Assembly (NCBI RefSeq): GCF_020781975.1
Contig: NZ_JAJGNI010000010.1
Location: 1-64,000 of the forward strand
Length of the DNA stretch: 64,000 nucleotides
Direction: 5' to 3'
Source: Microbacterium schleiferi
GTDB taxonomy: Bacteria > Actinomycetota > Actinomycetes > Actinomycetales > Microbacteriaceae
A program made the position numbers and the translations under genes. The notes below the pieces were generated by a model. It was not told the origin of the DNA. It did no database searches and saw only the letters and a program-made list of their open reading frames with translations. Position 1 is the first letter of the stretch. Every line of letters begins with the position of its first letter. Shown here one piece after another: positions 16,083 to 25,378 of this stretch.

Positions 16083-17666
16083 ATGACCCTCGCGTCAGTC
16101 CTCACTGTGCTCGCCGATCACCCGGTGCTCGTGCTGTTCCTGGTCACGGGTATCGGCGCGGCGATCGGCCGCATCCGGTTGTGGGGGATGTCGCTCGGCG
16201 CCGTAGCCGTGCTCTTCACGATGATCGCGCTCACCGCCTGGGGCGTCTCCCAGGGCGTCACGATTGAGGTGCCCTCGTACGTCGGCGACTTCGGTCTGGT
16301 GCTCTTCGCCTTCAGTATCGGCGTCATCGCAGGGCCGGGGTTCGTGAACGCGCTTCGCACCTCGTATTGGATGCTGCTGCTCGTCTCAGCCATCATGATC
16401 GCTGCGGCAGCCCTGACGCTGGGCCTGGGGACGATGCTGGACCTGTCGCCGGAAACGATCGCCGGTGCGTACGCCGGCTCGGTCACGAGCACACCCGCCC
16501 TCGCTGCTACCGGGGGCAGCCCAGCAGCGACAGTCGGGTACGCGAGCACCTACATCTTCGGCGTCATCGGGGCGATGGGAGCCGTCGTACTCGCGCTTCG
16601 CCACAGTCGCACAGACGCTGACGCACCACCACGGATCGTCGACCTCGTCATCCGCATCGACACCGACAGCACCCCCACGATGACCGACCTCACGCGGCGG
16701 CACGGCGGCCGGGTGCTGGTCTCGCGCCTGCGTCGCCCCGACGGAGAGGTCGTCGTCGTGGGTCCCGACACGGTGCTCGAGAAGGGCGCAATCATCAATG
16801 TGGTCGGCCCGGAGCGGGTCGTGGCAGCCGTCACCGAGGAACTGGGGCATCCGTCGACGCTCAACATCACGCACGACCGCAGCCGACTGGACTACCGGCG
16901 GATCATCCTGTCGGACTCGCGCTGGTCGGGACGCACGATCGCGCAGCTCGGTGTCGCCGAGCGCTTCGGTGCGACGATCGTGCGGGTGCGGCGCGGGGAT
17001 GTCGAGTTCCTCGGGACCCCCGACTTCGTGCTGCACCAGGGCGACCGGCTTCGTGTTGTCGCTCCCCGCGACCAGCTGCCCGCGGTCACGGCCTTTCTCG
17101 GCGACTCTGAACGCGGCATGGCCGACCTCAACCCCGTGGCTCTCGGCCTCGGTATCGCCGCGGGCATGCTGCTCGGCCTCATCGAAGTGCCGCTGCCGGG
17201 CGGATCGCACCTGTCGCTGGGAGCCGCAGCCGGAGCGCTGATTGTCGGCCTCGTGATGGGCAGGATCGGGCGGATCGGCCGCTTTGTGACGACGATCCCC
17301 AACGCCGCTGCCACCGCGCTGGGCGAGTTGGGCCTGTTGATCTTCCTCGCCTACGCCGGATCGAAGGCGGGATCACAGATTCTGCAGGCCATCGCCTCGG
17401 GAGAGATCGTCGCGCTCGTCGGGATCGGATTGGTCGTGACATCCTTCGCGATGTTCGGCACCTACCTGCTGGTGCGACACATCCTGCACCTGGGCGGAAC
17501 CAAGCTGTCGGGCGTCATCGCCGGAGCCCAGACCAACACCGCGATCCTCGCGTTCGCGCAAGAACGCACCAGCCACGACGTCCGTGTCGCGCTCGGCTAC
17601 AGCCTCGTCTACCCCACGGCACTTGTCGTGAAGATCCTGCTGGCCCAGCTCCTCACGCTGCTGTGA
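16083..17666 (+). CDS. AspT/YidE-family transporter with RCK_C domains
   Basis: A 527-residue membrane protein with an AGGAGG ribosome binding site. Two hydrophobic halves of five to six helices flank a cytoplasmic insert with two TrkA-C/RCK_C-like units (VDLVIRIDTDSTPTMTDLTR; FGATIVRVRRGDVEFLGTPD). Both halves contain the family signature of a Gly-rich re-entrant segment (GAYAGSVTSTPALAATGG, and GVIAGAQTNTAILAFAQE), the duplication typical of AspT-type aspartate:alanine exchangers. The substrate cannot be read from sequence; a dicarboxylate or amino acid exchanger is likely. It appears to be a single-gene unit. Confidence 0.88.
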   Translation: MTLASVLTVLADHPVLVLFLVTGIGAAIGRIRLWGMSLGAVAVLFTMIALTAWGVSQGVTIEVPSYVGDFGLVLFAFSIGVIAGPGFVNALRTSYWMLLLVSAIMIAAAALTLGLGTMLDLSPETIAGAYAGSVTSTPALAATGGSPAATVGYASTYIFGVIGAMGAVVLALRHSRTDADAPPRIVDLVIRIDTDSTPTMTDLTRRHGGRVLVSRLRRPDGEVVVVGPDTVLEKGAIINVVGPERVVAAVTEELGHPSTLNITHDRSRLDYRRIILSDSRWSGRTIAQLGVAERFGATIVRVRRGDVEFLGTPDFVLHQGDRLRVVAPRDQLPAVTAFLGDSERGMADLNPVALGLGIAAGMLLGLIEVPLPGGSHLSLGAAAGALIVGLVMGRIGRIGRFVTTIPNAAATALGELGLLIFLAYAGSKAGSQILQAIASGEIVALVGIGLVVTSFAMFGTYLLVRHILHLGGTKLSGVIAGAQTNTAILAFAQERTSHDVRVALGYSLVYPTALVVKILLAQLLTLL

Positions 17667-17769
17667 TGAGCCGCGGAGTCGCTGGAGTGGCGGCATCCGG
17701 GCCTACCGTGTTTCCCGAACTGTGACAACCCTGGCCCCGTTCGGCCCGCGACGTCTGTAGCCTCGAAAC

Positions 17770-18834
17770 ATGGCTCTGTTCTCTCGACGCCCAGCAGCAA
17801 CGCCTGCCGAGACGCCCGAGGGCGCCTCCGACGACGCGACATCCGTTGACGACACGGGAGTCGCCAACGCCGCATCCGACGCCGACCCGGCAGCCTCGCA
17901 GCCCTCGGCGGTCGCTGACGACGAACCAGACTTCGACGCGGTGGTCGGGATCTCGATGTCGTCGTTCCAGGGCCTCGGGGCCCCCGCGCCCGCGGCGAAC
18001 GCCGCGGCAGAAACGGCGGCCGATGACGACGCAGAAGCGCCGCCCCGGCCCAGCGTCCAAGACAACGGCCCGCTGGTGACGGCGCTGTCAAAGCTCCCCG
18101 AGCGACCCGAGCCGGCGGAACTCCTGCAGGTTGCCCGTCAGCTGCTGCAGGGACACCTCTTCCTGCGCGTCAAGGGAGATGCCAAGCGAATGCTCGCCGA
18201 GGGCGAGAACATTCCGCTGGCGATCACCACGATCGGCGACAAGCAGTACGTCCTTGCCTACAGCGGTGTCGCGGCCTTGCGTGCCAGCCTTGCCGCAGAC
18301 GGCGCGACCGACACCTCGGCGATGGCGCAGCCCGCGCAGGCGGTGCTGCGGTTCCTGCTGTCGGGTACCTACGCCGGACTCATCGTCGACCCGGCATCCG
18401 CTCCTGCCAGGGCGCTGCTCTCGAGGGAGCTCATCGCCCAGATGATGGAGCAGGCAGACCCCGAGTTCAGCGTGAAGAAGCTGCTCTCTGCCCGTCGCAC
18501 CGAGGAAACGCCCGACGAGGTCGTCGCCGCGATTCCGTCGTCACGGCTGTGGATCGCGGTCAACAAGCCCGACGGGTCCGATCAGGTCGGCGTCGCCGAG
18601 GCCCGCACCGCCGATGGGGACCGGCTCATCGAAGTGTTTACGCACCCCATCGAGATCGCAGCACTCGGGCGCGGTGACCGCCCCGCCCCCGTCACCGGTG
18701 CGCAACTGGGCGCGGCGCTTCGCGCAGACCCTGGGCTCGCCGGCATCCTCATCGACCCCGCCGGTCCCTGGATTCGACTGAACCGAGACCACCTCGCCCC
18801 GCTGATGGTCGAGGCCCCGGACGATGGCGACTGA
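17770..18834 (+). CDS. SseB-family protein
   Basis: A 354-residue protein. The first 95 residues are acidic and low-complexity (Ala/Asp/Pro rich) and likely disordered. From about 105 an SseB N-domain follows (PLVTALSKLPERPEPAELLQ, LFLRVKGDAKRML, QYVLAYSGVAALRA, VLRFLLSGTYAGLIVDPASA), then a second SseB-like unit to the end. SseB proteins are soluble with poorly defined roles, and here no secretion genes are nearby. Its stop overlaps the LigD-polymerase gene start by 11 bases. Confidence 0.82.
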   Translation: MALFSRRPAATPAETPEGASDDATSVDDTGVANAASDADPAASQPSAVADDEPDFDAVVGISMSSFQGLGAPAPAANAAAETAADDDAEAPPRPSVQDNGPLVTALSKLPERPEPAELLQVARQLLQGHLFLRVKGDAKRMLAEGENIPLAITTIGDKQYVLAYSGVAALRASLAADGATDTSAMAQPAQAVLRFLLSGTYAGLIVDPASAPARALLSRELIAQMMEQADPEFSVKKLLSARRTEETPDEVVAAIPSSRLWIAVNKPDGSDQVGVAEARTADGDRLIEVFTHPIEIAALGRGDRPAPVTGAQLGAALRADPGLAGILIDPAGPWIRLNRDHLAPLMVEAPDDGD

Positions 18835-19876
18835 CCGGGTCACCCTCACCATCCCCGGCCCCGACGGCGATCGGGAGGTCGGGCTGTCCAGTCCTGACCG
18901 TGTGCTGTGGCCAGCGGTCGGCATAACCAAGCGCGAGCTGGCCGAGTACCTGCTCGCCGTCGCAGGCCCCTTCCTCGCCGCAAACGGTCATCGACCCGTC
19001 TCGCTCGAGCGCTACCCCGACTCGATCGAGGGCGAGATGTTCTTCTCGAAGAACCCACCCAAGGGCGCGCCGGCCTTCGTTGAGACCGTCACTGTGAGGT
19101 ACAACAGCGGGCGTCGGCATCCGCAGATCGTGCTCACCGAACCCGCCGCCGTCGTCTGGGCGGCGCAGATGAACACCGTCGTCTTCCACCCCTGGGCCTC
19201 GCGTATCGAGAACACCGACAACCCCGTCGAGCTGCGCATCGACCTCGACCCGCAGCCCGGAACCGATTTCGCGGATGCCGCAGCCGTCGCCCCCGCGCTC
19301 CGTGAGGTGCTCGCGGAGGCGGGACTCGAGGCATGGATCAAAACAAGCGGCAACCGCGGCATCCACCTGTTCTGCCCGATCGAACCGGAGTGGGAGTTCC
19401 TCGACGCCAGGCACGCGGTCATCGCTGCCGGTCGCGAACTGGAGCGACGAATGCCGGAGCAGGTCACGACGAACTGGTGGAAAGAGGAGCGCGGAGAGCG
19501 CGTCTTCATCGACTTCAACCAGGCAAATCGCGACCGCACGATGGCAGGGGCCTACAGTCCGCGAGCCCTGCCGGCCGCGACTGTTGCCACCCCGATCACC
19601 TGGGAGGAGCTGGCGTCCGTCGATCCGGCATCGTTCACTGTGCGCACCGTGCCGGAGCGCCTGGCCGAGGTGGGCGACCCCTGGGCCCGGTTCGGCGAGG
19701 TACGCGGCAGGATCGACACGCTGCTGGAGTGGTGGGAGAGAGACCTTTCCGACGGACTCGGTGAGCTGCCTTTCCCGCCCGAGTTCCCGAAGATGCCCGG
19801 CGAACCCCCGCGGGTCCAGCCGAGCCGCGCACGCAAACCCGACCCGAGCGACCCCGAAACGGAGGAAATCGAGTGA
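18824..19876 (+). CDS. Stand-alone LigD polymerase domain (archaeo-eukaryotic primase type)
   Basis: A 350-residue protein of the LigD Pol family (PolD-type), which fills or extends broken DNA ends with ribo- or deoxynucleotides during non-homologous end joining. Typical motifs are LSSPDRVLWPAVGITKRELA, EMFFSKNPPKGAP, NTVVFHPWASRIENTDNPVE, the metal-binding RIDLDPQPGTDF, KTSGNRGIHLFCPI and the RTMAGAYSPRALPAATVATP segment. No ligase or nuclease domain is attached. A separate ATP-dependent ligase gene lies convergently 548 bases downstream, so the LigD functions appear split over two loci. No Ku gene is in the window. Confidence 0.92.
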   Translation: MATDRVTLTIPGPDGDREVGLSSPDRVLWPAVGITKRELAEYLLAVAGPFLAANGHRPVSLERYPDSIEGEMFFSKNPPKGAPAFVETVTVRYNSGRRHPQIVLTEPAAVVWAAQMNTVVFHPWASRIENTDNPVELRIDLDPQPGTDFADAAAVAPALREVLAEAGLEAWIKTSGNRGIHLFCPIEPEWEFLDARHAVIAAGRELERRMPEQVTTNWWKEERGERVFIDFNQANRDRTMAGAYSPRALPAATVATPITWEELASVDPASFTVRTVPERLAEVGDPWARFGEVRGRIDTLLEWWERDLSDGLGELPFPPEFPKMPGEPPRVQPSRARKPDPSDPETEEIE

Positions 19877-20382
19877 CCGACAAGACTGCCGACGCGACGG
19901 GCACCGACACGACGGGCACCGAGACGACGTCGACGATCGATCAGTGGGCCGCGCGCCTGCTTCGCACGCGCTGGATCGTCCGCGCCCCGATTCCGCTGTT
20001 TCGCGCGGGGCTTGGCTGGTTGTTCGGCGGCAGGTTCGTGATGGTCGAGCACATCGGCCGCAAGAGCGGCCAGCCGCGCTACGTCGTGCTTGAGGTGATC
20101 GAACGCGAGACGAACGCGCTCCGCGTCGCTTCCGGCCACGGCTCGCGCGCACAGTGGCTCAAGAACCTCCAGGCCAACCCCGCTGCCCGGCTCTGGGTCG
20201 GTCGCTCGAAGGGCGTGGCGGCCACTGCCCGCATCCTGCCTGAGAGCGACGCAGCGGCGGTGCTTGCCCGCTATGCCCGGGTGCACCCGGATGCCTGGGA
20301 CCACCTCAAGGGGGCGATGGACGAGCTGAACGGGGGAGAGACGACCATACCCGTGGTCGAGTTCACCCCGCCTTCGCGCTGA
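19873..20382 (+). CDS. F420-type nitroreductase-family (DUF385) protein
   Basis: A 169-residue protein with a GTG start overlapping the LigD-Pol stop (GTGA). After a Thr-rich leader it shows the deazaflavin-dependent nitroreductase fold: HIGRKSGQPRYVVLEVIERE, SGHGSRAQWLKNLQANPAAR, LWVGRSKGVAATARILPESD. Family members use F420H2 or flavin to reduce varied substrates. Its coupling to a DNA-repair polymerase gene is curious but gives no clear functional link. Confidence 0.85.
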   Translation: MTDKTADATGTDTTGTETTSTIDQWAARLLRTRWIVRAPIPLFRAGLGWLFGGRFVMVEHIGRKSGQPRYVVLEVIERETNALRVASGHGSRAQWLKNLQANPAARLWVGRSKGVAATARILPESDAAAVLARYARVHPDAWDHLKGAMDELNGGETTIPVVEFTPPSR

Positions 20383-20423
20383 TCGCGCCGCTGAGTCCGC
20401 GCGCCGAACCGCGCCGCTGACCG

Positions 20424-21470
20424 TCAGCTTTCGAGCACCGCGCCCACGTCGTACGCGCTGACAGTCTCGAGTTGGTCGTACGTGCACGAGCGCGGGTCAC
20501 GATCCTCGCGCCACCGCACGAACTGCACGGTGTGGCGAAAACGCCACTTCTCGAGCTGGTCGTAGCGCACCTCGAGCACCAGTTCGGGGCGCAGCTGCAC
20601 GAACGACACATCCTTGCCCGAGGCAAAGCGAGACCGCTCCCCCTCGCCGGTCACTGCGGCGCCGGCCTCGTCGCGCTCGACGAACGGTTCGAGCTCGTCG
20701 ACGAGCTCCCGTCTGCGCTTGTCCGACCACGCTGCCACCCCGCCGACCTGGACGAGCTGACCCTCGTCGGTATAGAGACCGACAAGCAGTGAGCCGACCC
20801 CGCTCCCGCTCTTGTGCACCCGGTAGCCGAGCGCGACGACATCCGCCGTGCGCGCGTGCTTGATCTTGAACATCGTCCGCTTGCCCGGCGCATAGGGCTG
20901 GGCGAGGGGCTTGGCGACCACACCGTCAAGGCCCGCCCCCTCGAATTCATCGAGCCACCGAGCAGCCCGGTCGGGGTCGTCAGTCGTGCGCGTGACGTGC
21001 ACCGGATGCGGCACGTCGCGCAGCAGGTCGAGGAGCTCAGCCCGCCGGGCCTGGAACGGCTCGCTCGCCAGATCGCGCTTCCCGCGCGCCAGGATGTCGA
21101 ATGCGATGAACATCGCGGGGGTCTGCTCGCTCAGCATCCGCACCCGCGAGTCGGCGGGGTGGATGCGCTGCGTCAGCGCGTCCCAGTCCAGGCGCTGAGA
21201 GCCCGGCTCGCCCAGCGCGATCACGATCTCGCCGTCGAGCAGGCACGGTTCGGGAAGGAGCCGCGCAAACGCCTCGACGAGCTCGGGAAAGTAGCGCGTG
21301 AGCGGCTTCGCACCGCGGCTGCCGATCTCGACATCTGTCCCGTCCCACGACACGAGCGCGCGGAAGCCGTCCCACTTCGGTTCGAAGCTCAGACCGCCGG
21401 CGACCGCATCAGGCGCGGGGATGCGGTCGACGGACTTCGCGAGCATCGGCTCGGGAATCGCATAGCGCAT
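20424..21470 (-). CDS. ATP-dependent DNA ligase (LigC/LigD-ligase type)
   Basis: A 348-residue ligase. The adenylation motif is EPKWDGFRALV with nucleophile Lys32; motif III is FIAFDILARGK, motif IV GLDGVVAKPLAQPY, and motif V RTMFKIKHARTADVVALG. The OB-fold C-domain follows (GSLLVGLYTDEGQLVQVGGV, KWRFRHTVQFVRWREDRDP). It matches the short LigC/LigD-ligase class that seals double-strand breaks or nicks, not the replicative NAD-dependent ligase. It is convergent to the stand-alone LigD polymerase gene cluster, which suggests a shared end-joining role. Confidence 0.92.
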   Translation of the reverse strand: MRYAIPEPMLAKSVDRIPAPDAVAGGLSFEPKWDGFRALVSWDGTDVEIGSRGAKPLTRYFPELVEAFARLLPEPCLLDGEIVIALGEPGSQRLDWDALTQRIHPADSRVRMLSEQTPAMFIAFDILARGKRDLASEPFQARRAELLDLLRDVPHPVHVTRTTDDPDRAARWLDEFEGAGLDGVVAKPLAQPYAPGKRTMFKIKHARTADVVALGYRVHKSGSGVGSLLVGLYTDEGQLVQVGGVAAWSDKRRRELVDELEPFVERDEAGAAVTGEGERSRFASGKDVSFVQLRPELVLEVRYDQLEKWRFRHTVQFVRWREDRDPRSCTYDQLETVSAYDVGAVLES

Positions 21471-21515
21471 GCGGTCAGCATCCTGTCTGTCGGGGGTAGC
21501 TGTCCAGCCCGGGCG

Positions 21516-22673
21516 TCAGGACGGCGCCGGTTCGGTGCTCTTGCGTCGTGCCCACCGGGCGGGGGTGTTCGGGCCGTCCCACACCTGCACGATTCCCCAC
21601 GCCACTGCCGTGATCGGCACGGCGAGGACTGCGCCGACGATTCCGCCGAGCACGGTGCCGACCGTCAGGGCGATCAGGATGACGAACGAATGCAGCTTCA
21701 TCGAGCGCCCCATCAGCACCGGTTGCAGGAAGTTTCCTTCCAGCTGGTTGACGAGCACGATCAGACCGACGACGAACAGCGCGTTGACCCAGCCGTTGGC
21801 GACGAGTGCGACGAGCGCTGCCAGGATCCCTGCGAGGGTCGCCCCGACGATCGGGATGAAGGCGAGGAGGAAGACCAAGACCGCCAGGGGGAGGGCGAGC
21901 GGGACGCCGAGGATCCACAGGCCGATGCCGATCCCGACCGCGTCGACGAACGCGACTGACGCGGTACCTCGGACGTAGGCGCCGAGGGTCGACACCGTCT
22001 TGTCGCCGATGCGGCGAGCCCGCGCTTCGGCGGAACCGCGGAACGGGCGGAGCAGAAACTCCCACATCCGCTGGCCGTCCTTCAAGAAGAAGAAGAGCAC
22101 GACGACCAGCAGGACGAAACCGGTCGCGAAGTTAGCCACGACGCTGACGCCGGCGATGGCCCCAGTGCCGAACTGGGCACTCGTGATGAAGTCCTGAATC
22201 GACGAGATCCAGTCGTCGATCTGCTGCTGATCGATCCCGAACGGCAGCGTCTGCACCCACTGCCAGAGCTGCTGGGCACCGGCCTCCGCCTGGCTATAGA
22301 GCGAATCCCACTGATCGCGAACCGCCCAGACGATGAGCCAGCCGACACCGCCGAGGATCAGCACGATCGTGAGCAGCGCGATGAGGGTCGCGAGGATCGA
22401 GGGCACGCCGCGACGGCGCATCCAACTCATCACCGGCGCGAACGCCGACGCGAAGATCAACGCGAGCAGCACCGGGATGACCACCAGCGTGATCTGTCGG
22501 AGTCCCCAAATGATGCCGGCCGCGAGGGCGACGACGACGATGATCTGCAGTCCCCGCGTTGCCAGCATCCCGAACTTGTCGCCCCACAGCTTGCTGGGCG
22601 GAACGATGCCGTCGTCGGGAACCGCCAGGGCGCTGTTGCTGTCTTTGGAGGAGCCGATGCCGAACAATCCCAT
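21516..22673 (-). CDS. AI-2E family transporter
   Basis: A 385-residue membrane protein starting MGLFGIGSSKDSNSAL. It shows the family pattern: paired N-terminal helices (IIVVVALAAGIIWGLRQITL; LLALIFASAFAPVMSWMRRR), a long extracytoplasmic stretch (DQWDSLYSQAEAGAQQLWQW), a helix FVLLVVVLFFFLKDGQ, and the conserved tail AFIPIVGATLAGILAALVAL, NQLEGNFLQPVLMGRSMKLH. The substrate in actinobacteria is unknown; some homologues move autoinducer-2 or act as Na+/H+ antiporters. The start at 22673 is preferred over 22709 by fit to homologues, though no strong ribosome binding site is visible. Confidence 0.9.
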   Translation of the reverse strand: MGLFGIGSSKDSNSALAVPDDGIVPPSKLWGDKFGMLATRGLQIIVVVALAAGIIWGLRQITLVVIPVLLALIFASAFAPVMSWMRRRGVPSILATLIALLTIVLILGGVGWLIVWAVRDQWDSLYSQAEAGAQQLWQWVQTLPFGIDQQQIDDWISSIQDFITSAQFGTGAIAGVSVVANFATGFVLLVVVLFFFLKDGQRMWEFLLRPFRGSAEARARRIGDKTVSTLGAYVRGTASVAFVDAVGIGIGLWILGVPLALPLAVLVFLLAFIPIVGATLAGILAALVALVANGWVNALFVVGLIVLVNQLEGNFLQPVLMGRSMKLHSFVILIALTVGTVLGGIVGAVLAVPITAVAWGIVQVWDGPNTPARWARRKSTEPAPS

Positions 22674-22763
22674 GGCTCGACCGTAGCTGTCGCACGGGTC
22701 CGGATGCACGGTCTTGACGCGGCGGCGAGAATCGCGCAGGGGCCTCGGGCCGCCCTTTCGCCG

Positions 22764-24227
22764 TCAGTCGTCGCCGAACACGTCATCCAGCGTCACCGGC
22801 AGCCCTGCCGCGTCGCCGAGCGCCGTGCGGGCAGCGTGCCAGCCGCTCATCCCGTGCACACCTGGGCCCGGCGGGGTCGATGATGAGGCGAGATACACCC
22901 CCGGCAGCGGGGTACGCCACGGATGCCGCGACACGACGGGTCTGCGTATCGCCTGGGCCAGCGTGAACGCGCCGCCCGAGATATCGCCGCCGATCTCGGC
23001 AGGGTTGGTGTGCGCACGGGTCACTGCTGTCGACGAATGCACCGCAAGTATCAGATCCCGCACGCCCGGCGCGAAGCGCTCCACTTGCGCGAGAACGGCA
23101 TCCGTGGCATCCGTGGGGGAGTCGAGCGGGACGTGGGTGTACGCCCACAGGACCGCCTTGCCGGCGGGAGCGCGCGTCGGGTCGATCACCGACGGCTGCA
23201 CCGCGAGCACGTAGGGGCGCGCGGGGATGCGGCCACGGTTGACCTCGCGCTCGGCGGCGATGATCTCCTCCCGCGTTCCGCCCAGGTGCACCGTCGGCGC
23301 ACGCCCCACGTTCGGGTCGCGCCAGGGGATAGGCCCTGCCAGCGCTACATCCACCTTCATGACGCCGGGTCCATACCGGTAATGACGCACGGCCCTCGCA
23401 TACGCGGTCGGCAACGCGGATGCCGTCAGAAGCAGCCGCGGAGAGGTGTCGAGGATGAGCAGATCGCCGGCCGCCGGATCACCCCAGTCCAGGTCATCGA
23501 GCGACGCGACGCGCACTCCGGTCTCGATCACGCCCCCGTGAGCCCGGATGTCGGCGGCGAGGGCCTCGGCGATCGTCTGGGCGCCTCCGTGCGGAACGGG
23601 CCACCCGCCGGCGTGGGCCTGCGCCGTAAGCAACAGACCCGCCGCTGCCGACGCCAGGGACGGCATCCAGGTGTTCGCGTGAGCCATCGCTCCCGCCAGC
23701 AGCGCTGCGGCCCGCGGTGTGCGGAAGCTCGCCGCGCCGAGGCCCGTTCCCTGCTCGAGCACCCGCAAGCCGTACCGCACAGCCGTGAGCGGATGCCGCG
23801 GCATCCGTATCAGCTGATCGCCCGTGAACGTGACGAGCTCATTGATGTGGCGTGCTAGAGGTCGCGTCATCGCGAGCCAGGCGCGGCCGTCGGGGCCGAG
23901 ATCGTCGGCAGTGCGGCCTGCATCGCGCCAGGCGATTGCTGCGGGCGCATCATCGAGCGGATGTGCGTAGGAGGCATCCGGAACCAGCCACGAGACCGCC
24001 CGGTCCAGGCCCAGCGCCCGAAAGACCGGTGAGGTGAGTGCCGCGGGGTGCACGGCCGAACAGACGTCGTGCCGGAACCCGGGCAGGGTCAGCGCCTCGG
24101 TGCGCAGTCCTCCGCCGATCGTGTCGGCAGCCTCGAGGACTCGCACCCGCAGTCCCGCCCGGGCGAGGACCGCCGCAGCGGTCAGTCCGTTCGGTCCGCT
24201 GCCCACGACCGTTGCGTGCGCCGCCAT
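22764..24227 (-). CDS. Phytoene-desaturase-like NAD(P)/FAD oxidoreductase
   Basis: A 487-residue flavoprotein starting MAAHATVVGSGPNGLTAAAV. The dinucleotide-binding motif GSGPNGL and the following acidic E (VRVLEAADTIGGGLRTEAL) mark a Rossmann FAD domain, and the C-terminal PGVYLASSSTPPGPGVHGMS followed by GWHAARTAL is the second FAD contact. This matches the CrtI/phytoene desaturase-related NAD(P)/FAD oxidoreductases of actinobacteria. No carotenoid genes are nearby, so the substrate is open. It is followed on the same strand side by an IS481 insertion upstream of its start. Confidence 0.88.
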   Translation of the reverse strand: MAAHATVVGSGPNGLTAAAVLARAGLRVRVLEAADTIGGGLRTEALTLPGFRHDVCSAVHPAALTSPVFRALGLDRAVSWLVPDASYAHPLDDAPAAIAWRDAGRTADDLGPDGRAWLAMTRPLARHINELVTFTGDQLIRMPRHPLTAVRYGLRVLEQGTGLGAASFRTPRAAALLAGAMAHANTWMPSLASAAAGLLLTAQAHAGGWPVPHGGAQTIAEALAADIRAHGGVIETGVRVASLDDLDWGDPAAGDLLILDTSPRLLLTASALPTAYARAVRHYRYGPGVMKVDVALAGPIPWRDPNVGRAPTVHLGGTREEIIAAEREVNRGRIPARPYVLAVQPSVIDPTRAPAGKAVLWAYTHVPLDSPTDATDAVLAQVERFAPGVRDLILAVHSSTAVTRAHTNPAEIGGDISGGAFTLAQAIRRPVVSRHPWRTPLPGVYLASSSTPPGPGVHGMSGWHAARTALGDAAGLPVTLDDVFGDD

Positions 24228-24307
24228 GCCGCCAGTCTGCCACCCCCGGCGCGTCCCGTTCCGGCATCCATCGCTGTTCGCATCCGCTGCGCCCGGCATC
24301 CGCTGCG

Positions 24308-25309
24308 CTAGATGTATGAGGCCAGGAGGTTGTTGACGCGAATTGGCACGAGCGTGGCCGGCGGCTGACCGTCCGCGGCACCGTGCGGGCGGTGGTAGTT
24401 GTAGTGCAGGTTCCAGCGCTCGAGGGCGTTGGCGCGTTCGTCTTCTGAGGTCCATGTCCGTGCATAGAGGAACTCTTCGGCAAGGATCCGGTTGTACCGC
24501 TCGATCTTTCCGTTGTGGCGGGGCGTGTAGGGCGTGATCCGTTGGTGCCGCGACCCGGCCAGTGCATCGGCGAACGCTGAGGCGCGGTAACAGGATCCGT
24601 TGTCGGTCACGATCCGTTCGATGTGCGTGATGCCATGAGCCGCGAACCATGCCCGCGCTCGCGCGAGGAACGCAACGGCCGTCGCGGCCTGCTCGTTCGG
24701 CAAAGCCTCGGTGTACGCGAGGCGTGAGTAGCCGTCAATCGCTGAGTGGAGGTAGACGTAGCCGGCTCGCGTGCCGCGGGTTTTCGTCCGCGCGACGGCG
24801 CGAGCTTCCGGGCTGTCCTTGCCATGAGCCCGCCATCCGCCGCCATCGGGGATTCGGCCGACCTTCTTGACGTCCAGGTGAACCATGTGGCCGGGGCACC
24901 GAGCGACAATCTTCCTCGCTTCGCGGTTACTTTCCCCGGTCGGGTCGATGAAGCGGCGCCGGTTGAGCTGCAGGTCGGTGAGGATGCGACTCACCGTGCG
25001 CCGACTGATCTGAATGCCGACCTGTTCGAGCTCGAACGTGATCCGAGCCGCTGACCACTTGTGCTCGCGCCGCATGCGTTCGACTTCGCGAACAACGACG
25101 TTGGGGGCGGCTGTCGGGGATTGCTTAGGCGTCGATGAGCGGTCGAGCAGACCGACCTCACCGAACTCACGATGGCGATGGACCCACTTTGACGCGGTAG
25201 CGCGGGAGATTCCCATCTCAGCTGCCACGTGAGCGATCGGCCGGGTCTTGCAACGCTCGACCAGCCGCCGACGTCCCTCGACTGACAGTGGCGAGTTGCG
25301 GTGAGTCAT
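24308..25309 (-). CDS. IS481-family transposase
   Basis: A 333-residue DDE transposase. The N-terminal helix-turn-helix (VAAEMGISRATASKWVHRHR) is followed by an rve integrase core with its DDE residues visible: HLDVKKVGRIPDGG (first D), RIVTDNGSCYRASAFADALA (second D) and RHNGKIERYNRILAEEFLYA (E). The gene looks full length, so the element may be active. I could not pair terminal inverted repeats by eye; the left end lies within or just beyond the 3' end of the gene and the right end before about 25370. It separates the phytoene-desaturase-like gene from the mercury operon and probably marks the acquired segment. Confidence 0.92.
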   Translation of the reverse strand: MTHRNSPLSVEGRRRLVERCKTRPIAHVAAEMGISRATASKWVHRHREFGEVGLLDRSSTPKQSPTAAPNVVVREVERMRREHKWSAARITFELEQVGIQISRRTVSRILTDLQLNRRRFIDPTGESNREARKIVARCPGHMVHLDVKKVGRIPDGGGWRAHGKDSPEARAVARTKTRGTRAGYVYLHSAIDGYSRLAYTEALPNEQAATAVAFLARARAWFAAHGITHIERIVTDNGSCYRASAFADALAGSRHQRITPYTPRHNGKIERYNRILAEEFLYARTWTSEDERANALERWNLHYNYHRPHGAADGQPPATLVPIRVNNLLASYI

Positions 25310-25378
25310 GCACGTCCTTCGAAGAATGTTCCAGTCGAGTCGCTGAGTCCCGGACCAAGCCCCCCATTCAGCCGTCGG

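Noticed and set aside
22764..24227. Start of a carotenoid cluster
   Set aside because: The phytoene-desaturase-like protein has no crtB, crtE or cyclase neighbour and belongs to a broad oxidoreductase family, so no pathway is claimed.
24228..25378. Exact ends of the IS481 element
   Set aside because: No convincing terminal inverted repeat or target duplication could be paired by eye, so only the transposase gene is reported.
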